Shown here: positions 35,988-44,452 of the stretch, piece after piece
How the letters are laid out: each line of letters starts with the position of its first letter
Numbering within the stretch: position 1 is the stretch's first letter
NCBI GenBank assembly: GCA_016721425.1
Contig: JADKID010000016.1
Location: 378,294 to 442,293 of the forward strand
Source: Bryobacterales bacterium
GTDB lineage: Bacteria > Acidobacteriota > Terriglobia > Bryobacterales > Bryobacteraceae
Direction: 5' to 3'
DNA length: 64,000 nt
The notes under the pieces: generated by a model
What the model was told of the DNA's origin: nothing
The model's input: the letters and a program-made list of their open reading frames with translations, nothing else
Database searches by the model: none
Translations under genes and position numbers: made by a program

Positions 35988-38900
35988 CGGCATCATCGAG
36001 TTCTCCGGCCGAAACAAGTTCCTGGTTTTCATCCTCATCGGATTCGCGGTCGTGGCTGGCCTCTGGTCGATGAAGACCATTCCTCTCGACGCGCTTCCAG
36101 ACCTGAGCGACACGCAGGTGATCGTCTACTCGCGTTGGGATCGAAGCCCCGACATCATGGAGGACCAAGTCACCTACCCCATCGTCACCAGCATGTTGGG
36201 CGCGCCGAGGGTAAAGGACGTCCGAGGGTTCTCGGACTTCGGCTATTCGTTCGTCTACATCATCTTCGAAGAGGGGACTGATATCTATTGGGCGCGTTCG
36301 CGGACTCTGGAATACCTTTCCGGGGTCCTCCAACAGCTTCCGCAGGGCGTGAAGACCGAGTTAGGCCCGGACGCCTCGGGTGTCGGCTGGGTATTTCAAT
36401 ATGCCCTCATAGACAAGAGCGGAAAGCACTCGCTTTCCGAGCTTCGTTCCTTGCAGGATTGGTTTCTGCGGTACCAATTGAAGGCCGTGCCGGGCGTCGC
36501 CGAAGTCGCGCCGCTAGGCGGTTTTGTCCGGCAATACCAGGTGAACGTCGATCCCAACCGGCTCCAGGCGTACAAGATTCCGATCATGAAAGTGGTGGAG
36601 GCGGTCCGCAAGGGCAATAACGACGTGGGTGGCCGGCTTGTCGAATTCAGCGGAGCCGAATACATGGTGCGCGGGCGCGGCTACGCAAAGAACGTCGATG
36701 ACATCGGCAACATCGTCCTGTTGAGCACCGAGGGGGGCGTACCCGTCAGGGTCAAAGACGTGGGCACTGTCGTCCTGGGCCCCGATATTCGGCGCGGCAT
36801 CGCCGACTGGAATGGCGAAGGCGATGTGGTCTCGGGCATCGTCGTTATGCGGCAGGGCGAGAACGCTCTCGAGGTCATTGATCGCGTCAAAGCGAAGATC
36901 AAGGATCTGGAGCCCGGCCTGCCGGAGGGAGTGAAGATCGTCTCCGCGTACGATCGTTCCGATCTGATTCTTCGTTCGATTGAAAACCTGAAAGGGACTC
37001 TCACCGAGGAGATGGTGATTGTGGCGCTGGTGATCTTCATATTCCTCTGGCACATCCCAAGCGCGATTATCCCTGTGTTCACGATTCCCATTGCCATCAT
37101 CATTTCGTTCATCCCGATGAAGCTGATGGGTGTCAGCGCAAACATCATGTCCCTCGGCGGCATCGCGATTGCGATTGGCGCGATGGTGGATGCTGCCATT
37201 GTTGTGGTGGAGCAGACTCACAAGCACCTTGAGGAATGGGAACGCACCGGCCGGAAGAAAGACTACCACCGGGTGATCATCGATGCCGTAAAGGAGGTGG
37301 GTGGTCCCAGCTTCTTCGCGCTCCTGGTAATTGCGGTCGCGTTCCTGCCGGTGCTGACGCTGGAAGCGCAGGAAGGGCGGCTCTTTAAACCGCTGGCCTA
37401 CACGAAGAACTTCTCCATGATCATTGCCGCGTTCCTGGCCATCACGTTGGACCCGGCGATGCGGCTGCTGTTCACCCACATGGAGAACTTCCAATTCAGG
37501 CCGCGTTGGGTGGCCCGCGTTGTGAACGCGGTCCTGGTCGGCAAGATCCACTCGGAAGAAAACCACCCGATCAGCAGGATTCTGATGCGTGTCTATGACC
37601 CGATCTGCCGCTGGTCGCTTCGCTGGAAGTACCTGGTCATCGCGGGAGCAGTCGCGATGGTGGTGGTGACCATACCGATTTACGAGAAGCTTGGATCCGA
37701 GTTCATGCCGCCCCTCGATGAAGGCACGCTGCTGTACATGCCGTCGACACTGCCTGGTATCTCCGTCGCGCAAGCACAAAAGCTGATGCAGACCCAGAAC
37801 CGGATCATCAAGAAATTCCCGGAGGTTCTCACTGTACTGGGAAAGTCCGGCCGGGCTGAAACGTCCACTGATCCGGCTCCGTTCTCCATGATGGAGACCA
37901 CCATCGTCCTCAAGCCACAGGCTGAATGGCGAAAGGTCGATACGTGGTACTCGAAGTGGACGTGGACACCAAACTGGGTCAAGTCAGCTTTCCGGCACAT
38001 TACTCCCGACCATATCTCCAGCGAACAACTGGTGGAAGAGATGAATACCGCGCTCACGATGCCTGGTGTGTCCAACGCATGGACCATGCCAATCAAAGGT
38101 CGCACCGATATGTTGACCACCGGAGTGCGCACGCCCGTGGGCATCAAGGTCTATGGCTCCGATTTGAAACAGATCGAGAAGATCGGGACTGAGATCGAGG
38201 GCATCCTGCCTAAGGTTCGCGGCACACGGAACGTGTTTGCCGAGAGAACGGGCGGAGGCTACTTCCTGGACTTCGAGTGGAAGCGTGAGGAGATGGCCCG
38301 CTACGGTCTCAGCATGGAGGATGTGCAAGGCGTGCTGATGAGCGCCGTGGGTGGGGAGAACGTCACCACCACGATTGAGGGCCGGGAACGTTATCCGGTC
38401 AATGTCCGCTACCTGCAGGATTTTCGCAGTGACATCAACCGGCTCAACCGGGTTCTGGTGCCGACGATGGACGGCAAGACCCAAATCCCTGTCTCGCAGC
38501 TCGCGGACATCAAACTCTCCAGCGGACCCGGCATGCTGCGGGATGAGAATGGGATGCTCAACGGCTATGTCTACGTCGATGTGGCCGGGCGCGACGTCGG
38601 CAGCTTCGTGGAGGAAGCCAAGCAACTGGTCCGCGAAAAAGTAAAGCTTCCGGCGGGGTACACCCTCGTCTGGAGCGGTCAGTACGAGGCCATGCAGCGC
38701 GTCCGGGAGAAGCTCACGGTGATACTGCCGCTGACGCTGTTCCTGATCATGATGCTGCTCTACATCAACACGAAGTCGATCACGGAGACGATGCTGATCA
38801 TCCTGGCGGTACCGTTCTCGGCAGTGGGTGCGATCTGGTTTTTGTATGCCCTCGGCTACAACATGAGCATTGGCGTATGGGTCGGGTTGATTGCGTTGCT

Positions 38901-39246
38901 CGGTGTCGACGCCGAGACCGCCATCTTCATGCTGCTTTACCTGAACATCGCCTATGAAGGAGCGAAGAAGGACGGCAAGATGAACAGCCTGACCGATCTT
39001 CAGGATGCAATCCATGACGGCGCGGTGAAACGCATCCGGCCGAAATTTATGACCGTGGCCGTGATGTTCATGGGACTCGTCCCGATCATGTGGTCCACCG
39101 GAGCTGGCGCGGATGTGATGAGGCGCATCGCCGCGCCGATGATCGGGGGAATCTTCACGTCCTTCATTCTTGAACTCGTCGTCTACCCGGCAATCTATGA
39201 GGTTTGGAAATGGAACACAGAAGTCAAAAAGCTAGTTACTTCGTAA
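35980..39246 (+). CDS. cusA: CusA-like Cu(I)/Ag(I) RND transporter
   Basis: 1088 aa from the ATG at 35980 (GGGGAG upstream); the longer frame to 35878 is a read-through of the adaptor region. Twelve-helix HME-RND pump. The TM4 signature GGIAIAIGAMVDAAIVVVEQTHK matches the HME4 (Cu/Ag) type, with the proton-relay Asp in place. Periplasmic domains include the methionines expected for a Met relay. Moves monovalent copper and silver from periplasm, and possibly cytoplasm, out through CusBC. Two long opposite-strand frames here are GC-driven shadows. Confidence 0.92.
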   Translation: MIDGIIEFSGRNKFLVFILIGFAVVAGLWSMKTIPLDALPDLSDTQVIVYSRWDRSPDIMEDQVTYPIVTSMLGAPRVKDVRGFSDFGYSFVYIIFEEGTDIYWARSRTLEYLSGVLQQLPQGVKTELGPDASGVGWVFQYALIDKSGKHSLSELRSLQDWFLRYQLKAVPGVAEVAPLGGFVRQYQVNVDPNRLQAYKIPIMKVVEAVRKGNNDVGGRLVEFSGAEYMVRGRGYAKNVDDIGNIVLLSTEGGVPVRVKDVGTVVLGPDIRRGIADWNGEGDVVSGIVVMRQGENALEVIDRVKAKIKDLEPGLPEGVKIVSAYDRSDLILRSIENLKGTLTEEMVIVALVIFIFLWHIPSAIIPVFTIPIAIIISFIPMKLMGVSANIMSLGGIAIAIGAMVDAAIVVVEQTHKHLEEWERTGRKKDYHRVIIDAVKEVGGPSFFALLVIAVAFLPVLTLEAQEGRLFKPLAYTKNFSMIIAAFLAITLDPAMRLLFTHMENFQFRPRWVARVVNAVLVGKIHSEENHPISRILMRVYDPICRWSLRWKYLVIAGAVAMVVVTIPIYEKLGSEFMPPLDEGTLLYMPSTLPGISVAQAQKLMQTQNRIIKKFPEVLTVLGKSGRAETSTDPAPFSMMETTIVLKPQAEWRKVDTWYSKWTWTPNWVKSAFRHITPDHISSEQLVEEMNTALTMPGVSNAWTMPIKGRTDMLTTGVRTPVGIKVYGSDLKQIEKIGTEIEGILPKVRGTRNVFAERTGGGYFLDFEWKREEMARYGLSMEDVQGVLMSAVGGENVTTTIEGRERYPVNVRYLQDFRSDINRLNRVLVPTMDGKTQIPVSQLADIKLSSGPGMLRDENGMLNGYVYVDVAGRDVGSFVEEAKQLVREKVKLPAGYTLVWSGQYEAMQRVREKLTVILPLTLFLIMMLLYINTKSITETMLIILAVPFSAVGAIWFLYALGYNMSIGVWVGLIALLGVDAETAIFMLLYLNIAYEGAKKDGKMNSLTDLQDAIHDGAVKRIRPKFMTVAVMFMGLVPIMWSTGAGADVMRRIAAPMIGGIFTSFILELVVYPAIYEVWKWNTEVKKLVTS

Positions 39247-39995
39247 GTCTCCTAGTAGCGCTCTTCGCGCTCGCCCCGGCTGGGGCGGCTGAGCTCACCT
39301 ACGAGGTGCGGCACCAGCGTGCTCTGAAGGATCACTCCGGCGTGCTCACGATCAATGAGAAGGGGGTGGGCTACCAGCAGGTGATCCCCGAGGGAAAGCG
39401 GAAGAAGGATGCAAAGAAGGCGCCGAAGCTGGAGCGTGTTCAGTTCGATTACCAGGAGATCCAGGAGCTCTGGGTGTCGCCGGACAAACTGGTGCTGGTG
39501 ACTTATAAGGATCGAAAGTGGCTCCTCGGCATCGACAAGGAATTCGAGTTCTTCCTCCCCAAAGGGAAGTCGTTCGATACTGCCTACACGATGCTGAAAG
39601 ACAAACTGGATCGCAGATTCGTGGCCGCGGTGGCTGATTCCCAGTCCGGAATGCTCTGGGAACTGCCTGTTAAGCTGCTCGGCGCACTTCAGGGATCCGA
39701 TGGCGTCCTCCAGGTGGGATCGGATCGCATCGTCTACAAGACGGACAAACCGCGCCAGTCGCGCACTTGGCGATATCAGGACATTGAGAACGTCAGCACC
39801 TCCGACCGCTACCAACTTACGCTTACGACCTACGAACGTGCCAAGTCGCACTACGGCAGCATGAAGGGCTTCAACTTCCAGCTCAAGCAGCCACTGGATG
39901 AAAAGCACTTCGAGACGCTATGGAAGCGTCTGAACCACGACAAGGGACTTCAGTTTTTGACCTCGATCGAAGAAAGGAACTCAACAGCAAAATGA
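39210..39995 (+). CDS. Exported protein of unknown function
   Basis: 261 aa from the ATG at 39210 (GAGG seven bases upstream), overlapping the cusA end by 37 bp. Signal peptide (about 1-27). Two similar halves (about 35-130 and 160-250), each with a strand-rich pattern: LERVQFDYQEIQELWVS / YKDRKWLLGIDKEFEF and RTWRYQDIENVSTSDRYQLTL / MKGFNFQLKQPLDEKHFE. This resembles a PH-like domain duplicated in tandem. No family recognised. Position in the operon suggests an accessory to the pump. Confidence 0.6.
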   Translation: MEHRSQKASYFVSLLVALFALAPAGAAELTYEVRHQRALKDHSGVLTINEKGVGYQQVIPEGKRKKDAKKAPKLERVQFDYQEIQELWVSPDKLVLVTYKDRKWLLGIDKEFEFFLPKGKSFDTAYTMLKDKLDRRFVAAVADSQSGMLWELPVKLLGALQGSDGVLQVGSDRIVYKTDKPRQSRTWRYQDIENVSTSDRYQLTLTTYERAKSHYGSMKGFNFQLKQPLDEKHFETLWKRLNHDKGLQFLTSIEERNSTAK

Positions 39996-40472
39996 AGACG
40001 ATGATCAGCAGTCTTATCCTTGGCGCGGCCCTACTCGCCGCTGCCGACAAACCGCAGACGTTCACTGGCGTCATTACCGACACCATGTGCGGCGCCAAGC
40101 ACACCATGGGCATCACGCCGGACGACAAGTGCGTCCGGGAGTGCGTGAAGATGGACGCGAAGACGAAGTACGCGCTACTGGTTGGCAAGGAAGTCTACGT
40201 ACTCAGCGATCAGCAGACCCCGGAGAAGTTCGCCGCGCAAAAAGTCACCGTGACCGGAACGCTGTTCGAGAAGACCAAGGTCCTCGGGGAACCCTCTCGC
40301 GATTTACGACGAGTCAACGAAGACGTTGTATCTGCCCGTCTCCTTGGATCACAAGAACCCAAACTCGAAGTTAATGGAATACATCGAGAAAAAGGTCAAG
40401 GTTTCCGGCACGGTCATGGAAAAGGCAGGCCTCAAAGGCATCGCGATCGAGAAGGTAGAAGCCGCTCAATAG
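39992..40472 (+). pseudogene. Small exported MCGAKH protein, broken or fused
   Basis: Starts at ATG 39992 with a signal peptide (1-18) and ITDTMCGAKHTMG ... KCVRECV, the Cys/His pattern of small exported Acidobacteria proteins, and KVTVTGTLFEKTKVL. At about 40285-40305 the frame changes: the next coding stretch, NPLAIYDESTKTLYLPVS to a stop at 40472, is in another frame and ends with a second copy of the same type of tail (KVKVSGTVMEKAG). It reads like the C-terminal part of a tandem paralogue joined to the first copy by a deletion, or a single-base error. The first frame runs on into the next gene, which is an artefact. Confidence 0.55.
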
Positions 40473-40579
40473 CCAGTCAAACCAACCCAACGCCAACAAC
40501 TGCTGAAACGCCTGCCGTGACGAATTGGGCCGGCAGGCCGGGGCTCAAACGAGACAAACGAAAGAACGGAGGTCATTGT

Positions 40580-43051
40580 ATGAACCACGAAGCAGCGGGA
40601 CACGAAGGCCACCATCATGGCGGCCAGCCGGACGAGCCAGCGCGCGATCCGGTCTGTGGCATGACCGTAGATCCTGGGTCCACCGCATACCAGGATTCGT
40701 TCGCCGGGCACTCCTACTTTTTCTGCAGCCAGAACTGTTTGGCGAAGTTCCAACGTGAACCGAGGCGGTACATTCAACCGCAATCGGCGCCTGCAGATGA
40801 AGCGCGGCCCCAAACTACCGCGACCAAAGACGAATACACCTGTCCGATGCATCCTGAGGTCCGGCAACAAGGACCCGGTACATGCCCGAAGTGCGGGATG
40901 GCCCTGGAACCAGTTGCGCCGCTGGCGGCCACGCGCACAGAGTACGTGTGCCCCATGCATCCGGAAATCGTGCGCAGTGAGCCCGGGAACTGTCCGATCT
41001 GCGGCATGGCTCTGGAACCCAAGACGATTTCGGCAGACGACGAACCGAATCCCGAGCTTGCCGATATGCAGCGGCGCTTCCGGGTCAGCGTCGTCCTGTC
41101 TATCCCAGTGCTGATCGTCGCGATGGGCGACATGATCCCCGGGCAACCGCTCTTGCAGCTGGCTTCCCCGCGGACTTGGACGTGGGTGGAACTGATCCTC
41201 AGCAGCCCTGTAATCCTGTGGGGCGGCTGGCCATTCTTCGTTCGCGGCTGGCAATCGATTGTGAATCGTAGTCTGAACATGTTCACGCTCATCGGACTCG
41301 GCGTGTCGGTCGCCTATGTGTACAGTCTCGTCGCCGCTCTGGCGCCCGAACTATTCCCAGAGACCTTCCGCGACGCTGACGGCGGTGTGGCTGTCTACTT
41401 CGAGGCCGCCGCGATCATCGTTACGCTAGTCCTGCTGGGCCAGGTGCTGGAGCTAAGGGCCCGTAGCCAGACGGGCGCAGCCATCAAGGCCCTTCTGGGC
41501 CTTACGCCGAAGACTGCTCGCCTGGTTCGCGATGACGGTTCGGAGTCGGATGTCCCTTTGGAGCAGGTGGAGGTTGGCGCCCGACTCCGAGTCCGGCCGG
41601 GAGAGAAGGTACCCGTGGACGGCGTGGTGGAGGAGGGAACGAGCAGCGTAGACGAATCGATGATTACTGGCGAACCGATCCCGGTCGAGAAGGGAGCTGG
41701 CGATCGGGTTACCGGCGCGACTGTGAACGGCACCGGGTCGCTGGTCATGCGAGCCGATCGGGTCGGCTCGGAGACTCTGCTGTCTCAGATCGTGCGAATG
41801 GTGTCTGAAGCCCAGCGGAGCCGTGCACCGATTCAGAAGCTGGCTGACCAGGTGGCCGGCTACTTCGTGCCCATCGTGATAGGTGCTTCCATCCTTACCT
41901 TCGTCATCTGGGCGTCTGTTGGACCTCAGCCGCGGATGGCCCACGCTTTGATCGCCGCCGTGGCCGTCCTGATTATCGCTTGCCCCTGCGCGCTGGGGTT
42001 GGCGACACCGATGTCGATCATGGTGGCGACAGGGAAAGGCGCGACGATGGGCGTGCTATTCAAGAACGCCGAGGCTATCGAGTTCATGCGCAAGGTGGAT
42101 ACGCTAGTGGTGGACAAAACCGGGACGCTCACCGAGGGCAAGCCCAAATTGGTCGCGGTGAAACCCGCGGCCGGCTTTGAGGAAGCGCGCCTGCTGCAGT
42201 TGGCGGCGAGCCTTGAACGCGCCAGTGAACACCCCCTTGCCGCTGCCATCGTGGCAGGAGCGGAGGCGCGGAGCATTCCGTTCCTTGCTGCCGATAGCTT
42301 TGAATCCGTCACGGGCAAGGGGGTCAAAGCCAGGGTGGACGGGCTGGACGTGCTTCTCGGCAACGGCCGGCTAATGGAAGACTCAAAGGTCAGTCCGGCA
42401 AGCATGTCCACTGAGGCCGAGACGATGCGGGCGGACGGCCAAACCGTCATGTTCGTCGCCGTGGACGGAAAACTTGCCGGGCTGATCGGTGTTGCGGACC
42501 CGATCAAGGCGACCACGGCGGAAGCCATTCGGCAATTGCACGAAGAGAACATCCGGATTGTCATGTTGACCGGAGATAGTCGAACGACGGCCCAGGCAGT
42601 GGCCAGCAAGCTGGGAATCGACGAAGTAATTGCCGAGGTGCTACCGGAAGACAAGAGCAACGCGGTCAAGCGGCTCCAGGACGAAGGCCGTTTCGTGGCC
42701 ATGGCGGGCGATGGCATCAACGATGCCCCGGCACTCGCGAAAGCCCAGATCGGGATAGCCATGGGGACGGGTACTGATGTGGCAATGGAGAGCGCTGGCG
42801 TAACCCTAGTCAAAGGCGACCTCGGGGGTATCGTACGGGCGCGCCGGCTAAGCCGCGCTACGATGCGAAATATCAAGCAGAACCTGTTCTTCGCCTTCGT
42901 CTACAACGCGCTCGGCGTGCCCATCGCGGCCGGCGTGCTCTACCCATTCATAGGTTTGCTTTTGAGTCCGATGATCGCGGCGGCCGCGATGAGTTTCAGC
43001 TCGGTCTCCGTGGTCGGAAATGCCTTGCGCCTCCGGCGCGTCAAGGCGTGA
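40580..43051 (+). CDS. copA: CopA-like P1B-1 copper-exporting ATPase
   Basis: 823 aa from the ATG at 40580 (GGAGG eight bases upstream). N-terminus is His-rich, then a YHS domain (DPVCGMTVDP, about 30-70), two YxCPMHP...CGM metal-binding domains (about 90-145), eight membrane helices with the ion path CPC motif (IIACPCALGLATP), phosphorylation motif DKTGTLTEG, TGES actuator, HP motif SEHPLA and GDGINDAP. It pumps Cu(I) from cytoplasm to periplasm, feeding the CusCBA pump. The unusual domain order, YHS plus two HMBD instead of HMA, is typical of this Gram-negative subgroup. Confidence 0.92.
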   Translation: MNHEAAGHEGHHHGGQPDEPARDPVCGMTVDPGSTAYQDSFAGHSYFFCSQNCLAKFQREPRRYIQPQSAPADEARPQTTATKDEYTCPMHPEVRQQGPGTCPKCGMALEPVAPLAATRTEYVCPMHPEIVRSEPGNCPICGMALEPKTISADDEPNPELADMQRRFRVSVVLSIPVLIVAMGDMIPGQPLLQLASPRTWTWVELILSSPVILWGGWPFFVRGWQSIVNRSLNMFTLIGLGVSVAYVYSLVAALAPELFPETFRDADGGVAVYFEAAAIIVTLVLLGQVLELRARSQTGAAIKALLGLTPKTARLVRDDGSESDVPLEQVEVGARLRVRPGEKVPVDGVVEEGTSSVDESMITGEPIPVEKGAGDRVTGATVNGTGSLVMRADRVGSETLLSQIVRMVSEAQRSRAPIQKLADQVAGYFVPIVIGASILTFVIWASVGPQPRMAHALIAAVAVLIIACPCALGLATPMSIMVATGKGATMGVLFKNAEAIEFMRKVDTLVVDKTGTLTEGKPKLVAVKPAAGFEEARLLQLAASLERASEHPLAAAIVAGAEARSIPFLAADSFESVTGKGVKARVDGLDVLLGNGRLMEDSKVSPASMSTEAETMRADGQTVMFVAVDGKLAGLIGVADPIKATTAEAIRQLHEENIRIVMLTGDSRTTAQAVASKLGIDEVIAEVLPEDKSNAVKRLQDEGRFVAMAGDGINDAPALAKAQIGIAMGTGTDVAMESAGVTLVKGDLGGIVRARRLSRATMRNIKQNLFFAFVYNALGVPIAAGVLYPFIGLLLSPMIAAAAMSFSSVSVVGNALRLRRVKA

Positions 43052-43055
43052 GAAC

Positions 43056-43547
43056 CTATCGCTGAAACTCAGAGGCGAAGGCGGAGAACTTCACGACTTG
43101 GCCTCCGTGTTCGCCTGCAAATGCCGCGGCCGCCTTCTGGTCCTGGAATGCGAGAACGCTTGGGGAGCAGCGGTCAAAGTGGGCTTGGAGGGGCTGGTTG
43201 TTTTCGCCCACAGCCGGATGATGCTGGAGGCATGGGTTCACATCGCCATTGCGAACCACAAACCCGCGCTCCGGCTCCACTGGCTCATTGCTCAGATAGT
43301 CGGTCAGCTCGACCACTTGCACTTGTTTCCCGGACTGCTGGTGCTCTGACAGCGCACACGCCGGACAGCAGTAGACTTCGCGTTTGCCGTCCAAGACGGC
43401 GACCGTCTTCATGTGGGAGTGGACGGGTCTCGTGCACGCTTTGCACGATTGCGCGCTCCGCTCCTTCACGAAATTCCAGGCGGAGTACCCGAGTACGGAA
43501 AGGGCAAGGATGGCAACGATGCTGGCGAGAATGCTCTTTCTTTGCAT
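43056..43547 (-). CDS. nosL: NosL-like copper chaperone
   Basis: 163 aa. Membrane-anchor or signal helix (8-26), then a NosL domain: CKACTRPVHSHM, YCCPAC, the motif DRCSPSVLAFQDQKAAAAFAGEHGG and a C-terminal strand. NosL binds Cu(I) and helps load copper into nitrous-oxide reductase, but NosL-like proteins also occur without nosZ, as here. Convergent with copA, only 4 bp apart. Confidence 0.8.
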   Translation of the reverse strand: MQRKSILASIVAILALSVLGYSAWNFVKERSAQSCKACTRPVHSHMKTVAVLDGKREVYCCPACALSEHQQSGKQVQVVELTDYLSNEPVEPERGFVVRNGDVNPCLQHHPAVGENNQPLQAHFDRCSPSVLAFQDQKAAAAFAGEHGGQVVKFSAFASEFQR

Positions 43548-43737
43548 TGCAGTCCTTCCTTGACCCTATCGTACACCCGAGAATGCAGTTCGGAGCCCGC
43601 CACTGTTGCGTTCGTCGGCAGGTGGTGCCCAATGTTCTCCATCCGCTGTCCCTCCATGTCCAATCGCCTCGTGTCGCTAAGTTGGGGTGCATCTCGAACT
43701 CTCCTGATAATGAATAACTTTCAACTCCGCGTCCGAT

Positions 43738-43753
43738 TGGCCTTCGAGTTGCA
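43738..43753 (+). promoter_or_regulatory. Sigma54 promoter of the small helical protein gene
   Basis: TGGCCTTCGAGTTGCA: -12 TTGCA perfect, GG (43739-43740) and GC (43751-43752) ten bases apart, -24 TGGCCT (4 of 6). About 60 bp upstream of the ATG at 43812. Confidence 0.55.
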
Positions 43754-43811
43754 GTTCATAAGTGTGTCAGAGCTCACCAGGTCGCTGAGCGGGCAACAAG
43801 GAGAAAGTGAA

Positions 43812-44219
43812 ATGAGAAACGCGTTTCTGAACTGGAACCGAGGCGTGGCCGCATCGATGGTTCTCGCTGCATTGATGGTGATTTCGGCCGGGCAAGTGGC
43901 GGCGGTAGAGCCCACGGGCGAACTGAAATCGAAAGAAGTGAAGGCTCTCGTCGCTAGCGCGAAGACACCAGCCGATCACATGAAACTGGCCCGCCACTAC
44001 ACCGCGATGGCCGCCAAGCACGAAGCCGAGGCTAAGGAACATGAGGCTCTCGCGGCCGAATACACCGCGAACCCGCAGATGAGTTCGAGCAAACATCCGA
44101 TGGGACCCAAGACGGCTGAGCACTGCAAGTACTACGCTGAGCATTGCCGCAACGCCGCGAAAGAGATGCGGGCCATGGCCGCTGCGCATGAGGAGATGGC
44201 CAAGAGCGTCACGAAGTGA
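43812..44219 (+). CDS. Small exported helical protein
   Basis: 135 aa from the ATG at 43812 (AAGGAG eight bases upstream). Signal peptide (about 1-31), then Ala/Lys/Glu/His-rich amphipathic helices: HYTAMAAKHEAEAKEHEALAAEY and HCKYYAEHCRNAAKEMRAMAAAHEEMAK. Spaced His, Met and two Cys line one face. No family recognised; it resembles small periplasmic metal-binding helix bundles. Sits behind a sigma54-like promoter and ahead of a P-type ATPase. Confidence 0.65.
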   Translation: MRNAFLNWNRGVAASMVLAALMVISAGQVAAVEPTGELKSKEVKALVASAKTPADHMKLARHYTAMAAKHEAEAKEHEALAAEYTANPQMSSSKHPMGPKTAEHCKYYAEHCRNAAKEMRAMAAAHEEMAKSVTK

Positions 44220-44452
44220 AGGTGATCGGTAGAGGGGCAGGAGTTCTGAGGGCTGCTCGCGGACGCCCTTCCTCCCCTCTGCCGCCTCCACACCTGCCTC
44301 TGCACTCGCGATCCGGTTTCGTGCTTCCCATCTTGGTAAGCGACTCGACGTACGACACCAGCGATCTGCTCAGTGGCCCTCCATTGCGATAGGTTTAGCG
44401 TGTGGTGCTTCGACCGTAGGCGCCAAAACCGTCAACTTGAATGGGAGTAAGT

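Noticed and set aside
36514..39015. Long minus-strand frames opposite cusA (36514-37779 and 37984-39015)
   Set aside because: Mirror the codon periodicity of cusA; composition (Asp/His/Arg/Gln) is that of a reverse-complement shadow.
39920..43051. A 1043-codon frame fusing a small exported protein to CopA
   Set aside because: Contains an Arg/Gly/Ser-rich out-of-frame link (about 40300-40560); copA has its own ATG at 40580 with a strong ribosome site.
44374..44387. TGGCCC...TTGC sigma54-like sequence upstream of the 44453 ATPase
   Set aside because: Spacing between GG and GC is 9, one short of that required.
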